Assembly (NCBI GenBank): GCA_041487355.1
Contig: JBGPND010000290.1
Coordinates: 1-5,785 of the forward strand
Direction of reading: 5' to 3'
DNA length: 5,785 nt
Source of the DNA: JAMXLO01 sp041487355
GTDB taxonomy: Bacteria; Pseudomonadota; Alphaproteobacteria; Acetobacterales; Acetobacteraceae
Of this stretch, positions 4,433 through 5,785 are shown piece after piece. A program made the position numbers and the translations under genes. Every line of letters begins with the position of its first letter. The first letter of the stretch is position 1. The notes under the pieces are model-generated. The model saw only the letters and a list, made by a program, of their open reading frames with translations, was not told the DNA's origin and searched no databases.

Positions 4433-5785
4433 TCAGGGCGCATGGTCCCTGTGCACCACGTCGAGATCGGCGAAGCGCGTGAACTCGGCCTCGAAGAAGA
4501 GCTGGATCGTGCCGGTCGGGCCGTGGCGTTGTTTGGCGATGATGAGGTCCGCCTGATTGTGGACCCTGGTCATCTGTCGCTGCCACTCATCCAAGGCCGA
4601 CTGGTACTTCTCTTCGTTCTCGAACGCCGCCAGTTTCGGTATCCGCTGCTCCAGGTAATATTCGTCGCGGTAGATGAACATCACCACGTCGGCGTCCTGC
4701 TCGATCGTGCCCGATTCGCGCAGGTCGGCAAGCTGCGGCCGCTTGTCCTCGCGATTCTCGACGGCACGCGAAAGCTGCGACAAGGCGAGCACCGGCACCG
4801 CCAGTTCCTTGGCGATCGCCTTCAGCCCCTGGGTGAGCTGGGCGATCTCCAGCACCCGGTTCTCCGGCTTGGTGCCGGCGGCGGGGCGCATGAGCTGAAG
4901 GTAGTCGATCACGATCAGCGACAGCCCCTTCGTGCGTTTCAGCCGCCGTGCGCGCGTGCGCAAGGCCGACAGGGTGATCGCCGGCGTGTCGTCGATCTCG
5001 ATCGGCAGTGCGGCGATCTCGCGCGAGACCTGCACGAATTTGTCGAAGTCGCGCTGGCTGATGTCGCCGCGACGGATCCGGTCGCTGGAAACCTGCGCCT
5101 CCTCGCTGAGCAGGCGGGTTGCCAACTGTTCCGCACTCATCTCCAGCGAGAACACCCCGACACAGCGTTTCGGCAGCGCATTGGGGTCGGTGGCGCGCGC
5201 CTCGGCCAGCAGCGCCTTTGCGGCACCGAAGGCCATCTTGGTGGCGAGCGCGGTCTTGCCCATGCCCGGACGGCCCGCGAGGATCACGAGGTCCGATGGG
5301 TGCAGCCCGCCCATCTTCGCATCCAGGTCGCGCAGCCCGGTGGTCAGCCCTGACACGTGGCCGACGCGCTTGAATGCGCGTTCCGCGCCGTGGATGGCCT
5401 CGGTCAGCGCGCGCTCGAAGCTGATGAACCCGCCGGTGACGCCCCCGTCGGTGGCGAGCTGGAACAGCGAGTGCTCTGCCGCCTCGATCTGCTGCCCGCC
5501 ATCGAGTTCGGCGTCGGCGCCGAAGGCGTTGTTGACCATGGTCTCGCCAAGGTCGATCAGGTGCCGGCGCAGCCAGGCGTCGTGGATCGCGCGGCCGTAC
5601 TCGCCGGCATTGATGATGCCGACCATGGCGGTGAGAAGCTGCGCCAGATAGGCCGTGCCGCCGACTTCCTCCAGCACGCCGGAATGCTCGAACTCGGCTT
5701 TCAGCATGACCGCGTCGGCGAGCTGTCCCGCCTCGATGCGCCGGGCGATCGCCTGGTAGATGCGGCCGTGGATCGGGTCGGCGAA
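4433..5785 (-). CDS. dnaB: Replicative DNA helicase DnaB (5' end outside window)
   Basis: DnaB is the hexameric ATP-driven helicase that unwinds DNA at the replication fork. The 450 residues visible begin inside the N-terminal domain (FADPIHGRIYQAIARRI) and run to the stop at 4433. An internal ATG at 5707 is not the start, because the family sequence continues in frame upstream to the window edge. Motifs by position in the visible part: Walker A GRPGMGKT (171-178), FSLEMS with E215, Walker B VIDYLQLM (D294), ALSQLSRAVE (334-343), and KQRHGPTGT (418-426) with the conserved arginine finger. A short insert before FSLEMS (AEARATDPNALPKR) is, from memory, usual in alphaproteobacteria. The gene appears intact. 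It is followed by the palindrome and alr. Confidence 0.97.
   Translation of the reverse strand, partial: FADPIHGRIYQAIARRIEAGQLADAVMLKAEFEHSGVLEEVGGTAYLAQLLTAMVGIINAGEYGRAIHDAWLRRHLIDLGETMVNNAFGADAELDGGQQIEAAEHSLFQLATDGGVTGGFISFERALTEAIHGAERAFKRVGHVSGLTTGLRDLDAKMGGLHPSDLVILAGRPGMGKTALATKMAFGAAKALLAEARATDPNALPKRCVGVFSLEMSAEQLATRLLSEEAQVSSDRIRRGDISQRDFDKFVQVSREIAALPIEIDDTPAITLSALRTRARRLKRTKGLSLIVIDYLQLMRPAAGTKPENRVLEIAQLTQGLKAIAKELAVPVLALSQLSRAVENREDKRPQLADLRESGTIEQDADVVMFIYRDEYYLEQRIPKLAAFENEEKYQSALDEWQRQMTRVHNQADLIIAKQRHGPTGTIQLFFEAEFTRFADLDVVHRDHAP

Noticed and set aside
4127..5353. Plus-strand open frame of 408 codons
   Set aside because: It is antisense to dnaB and crosses the palindrome; its composition is that of a GC-rich shadow frame. 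DnaB motifs on the other strand are unambiguous.

Overview
The window reads as a GC-rich alphaproteobacterial chromosome segment. The DnaB, alanine racemase and MlaE/MlaF sequences have an alphaproteobacterial look, probably Rhodospirillales or Acetobacteraceae-like; this taxonomic call is inference from protein style and GC content. Every gene I can support lies on the minus strand, so transcription runs from high to low coordinates.

Layout in transcription order. (1) 5785-4433: replicative helicase dnaB, with its 5' end beyond the window. (2) 4432-4186: a 247-bp gap holding an AT-richer stretch, a large extragenic palindrome (4262-4346) and a possible alr promoter. (3) 4185-3094: alanine racemase alr. 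(4) 3097-2312: mlaE, the permease of the MlaFEDB-type lipid transporter, overlapping alr by 4 bp. (5) 2311-606: about 1.7 kb of accessory DNA wedged between mlaE and mlaF. (6) 605-1: mlaF, the transporter ATPase, cut by the window edge.

The accessory block is the unusual part. It holds two type II toxin-antitoxin modules in the same orientation as the operon. The first is a UPF0175 antitoxin with a DUF3368 PIN-domain toxin. The second is an MntA/HepT pair in which hepT has an in-frame amber codon at position 47. Between the two modules lies a 60-bp copy of the last 19 codons plus stop of mlaE, differing from the real mlaE end at one synonymous base. The UPF0175/PIN module is therefore bracketed by direct repeats exactly 960 bp apart. 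It looks like a small unit that entered at the mlaE stop codon and either brought or duplicated a replacement gene end. Deletion between the repeats would remove the module and leave mlaE intact.

Both modules start with a gene that has no Shine-Dalgarno sequence and a -10-like hexamer exactly 6 nt before its ATG, which suggests leaderless transcripts. The hepT stop lies 2 nt before the mlaF start, so mlaF translation may now depend on passage of ribosomes through the broken hepT.
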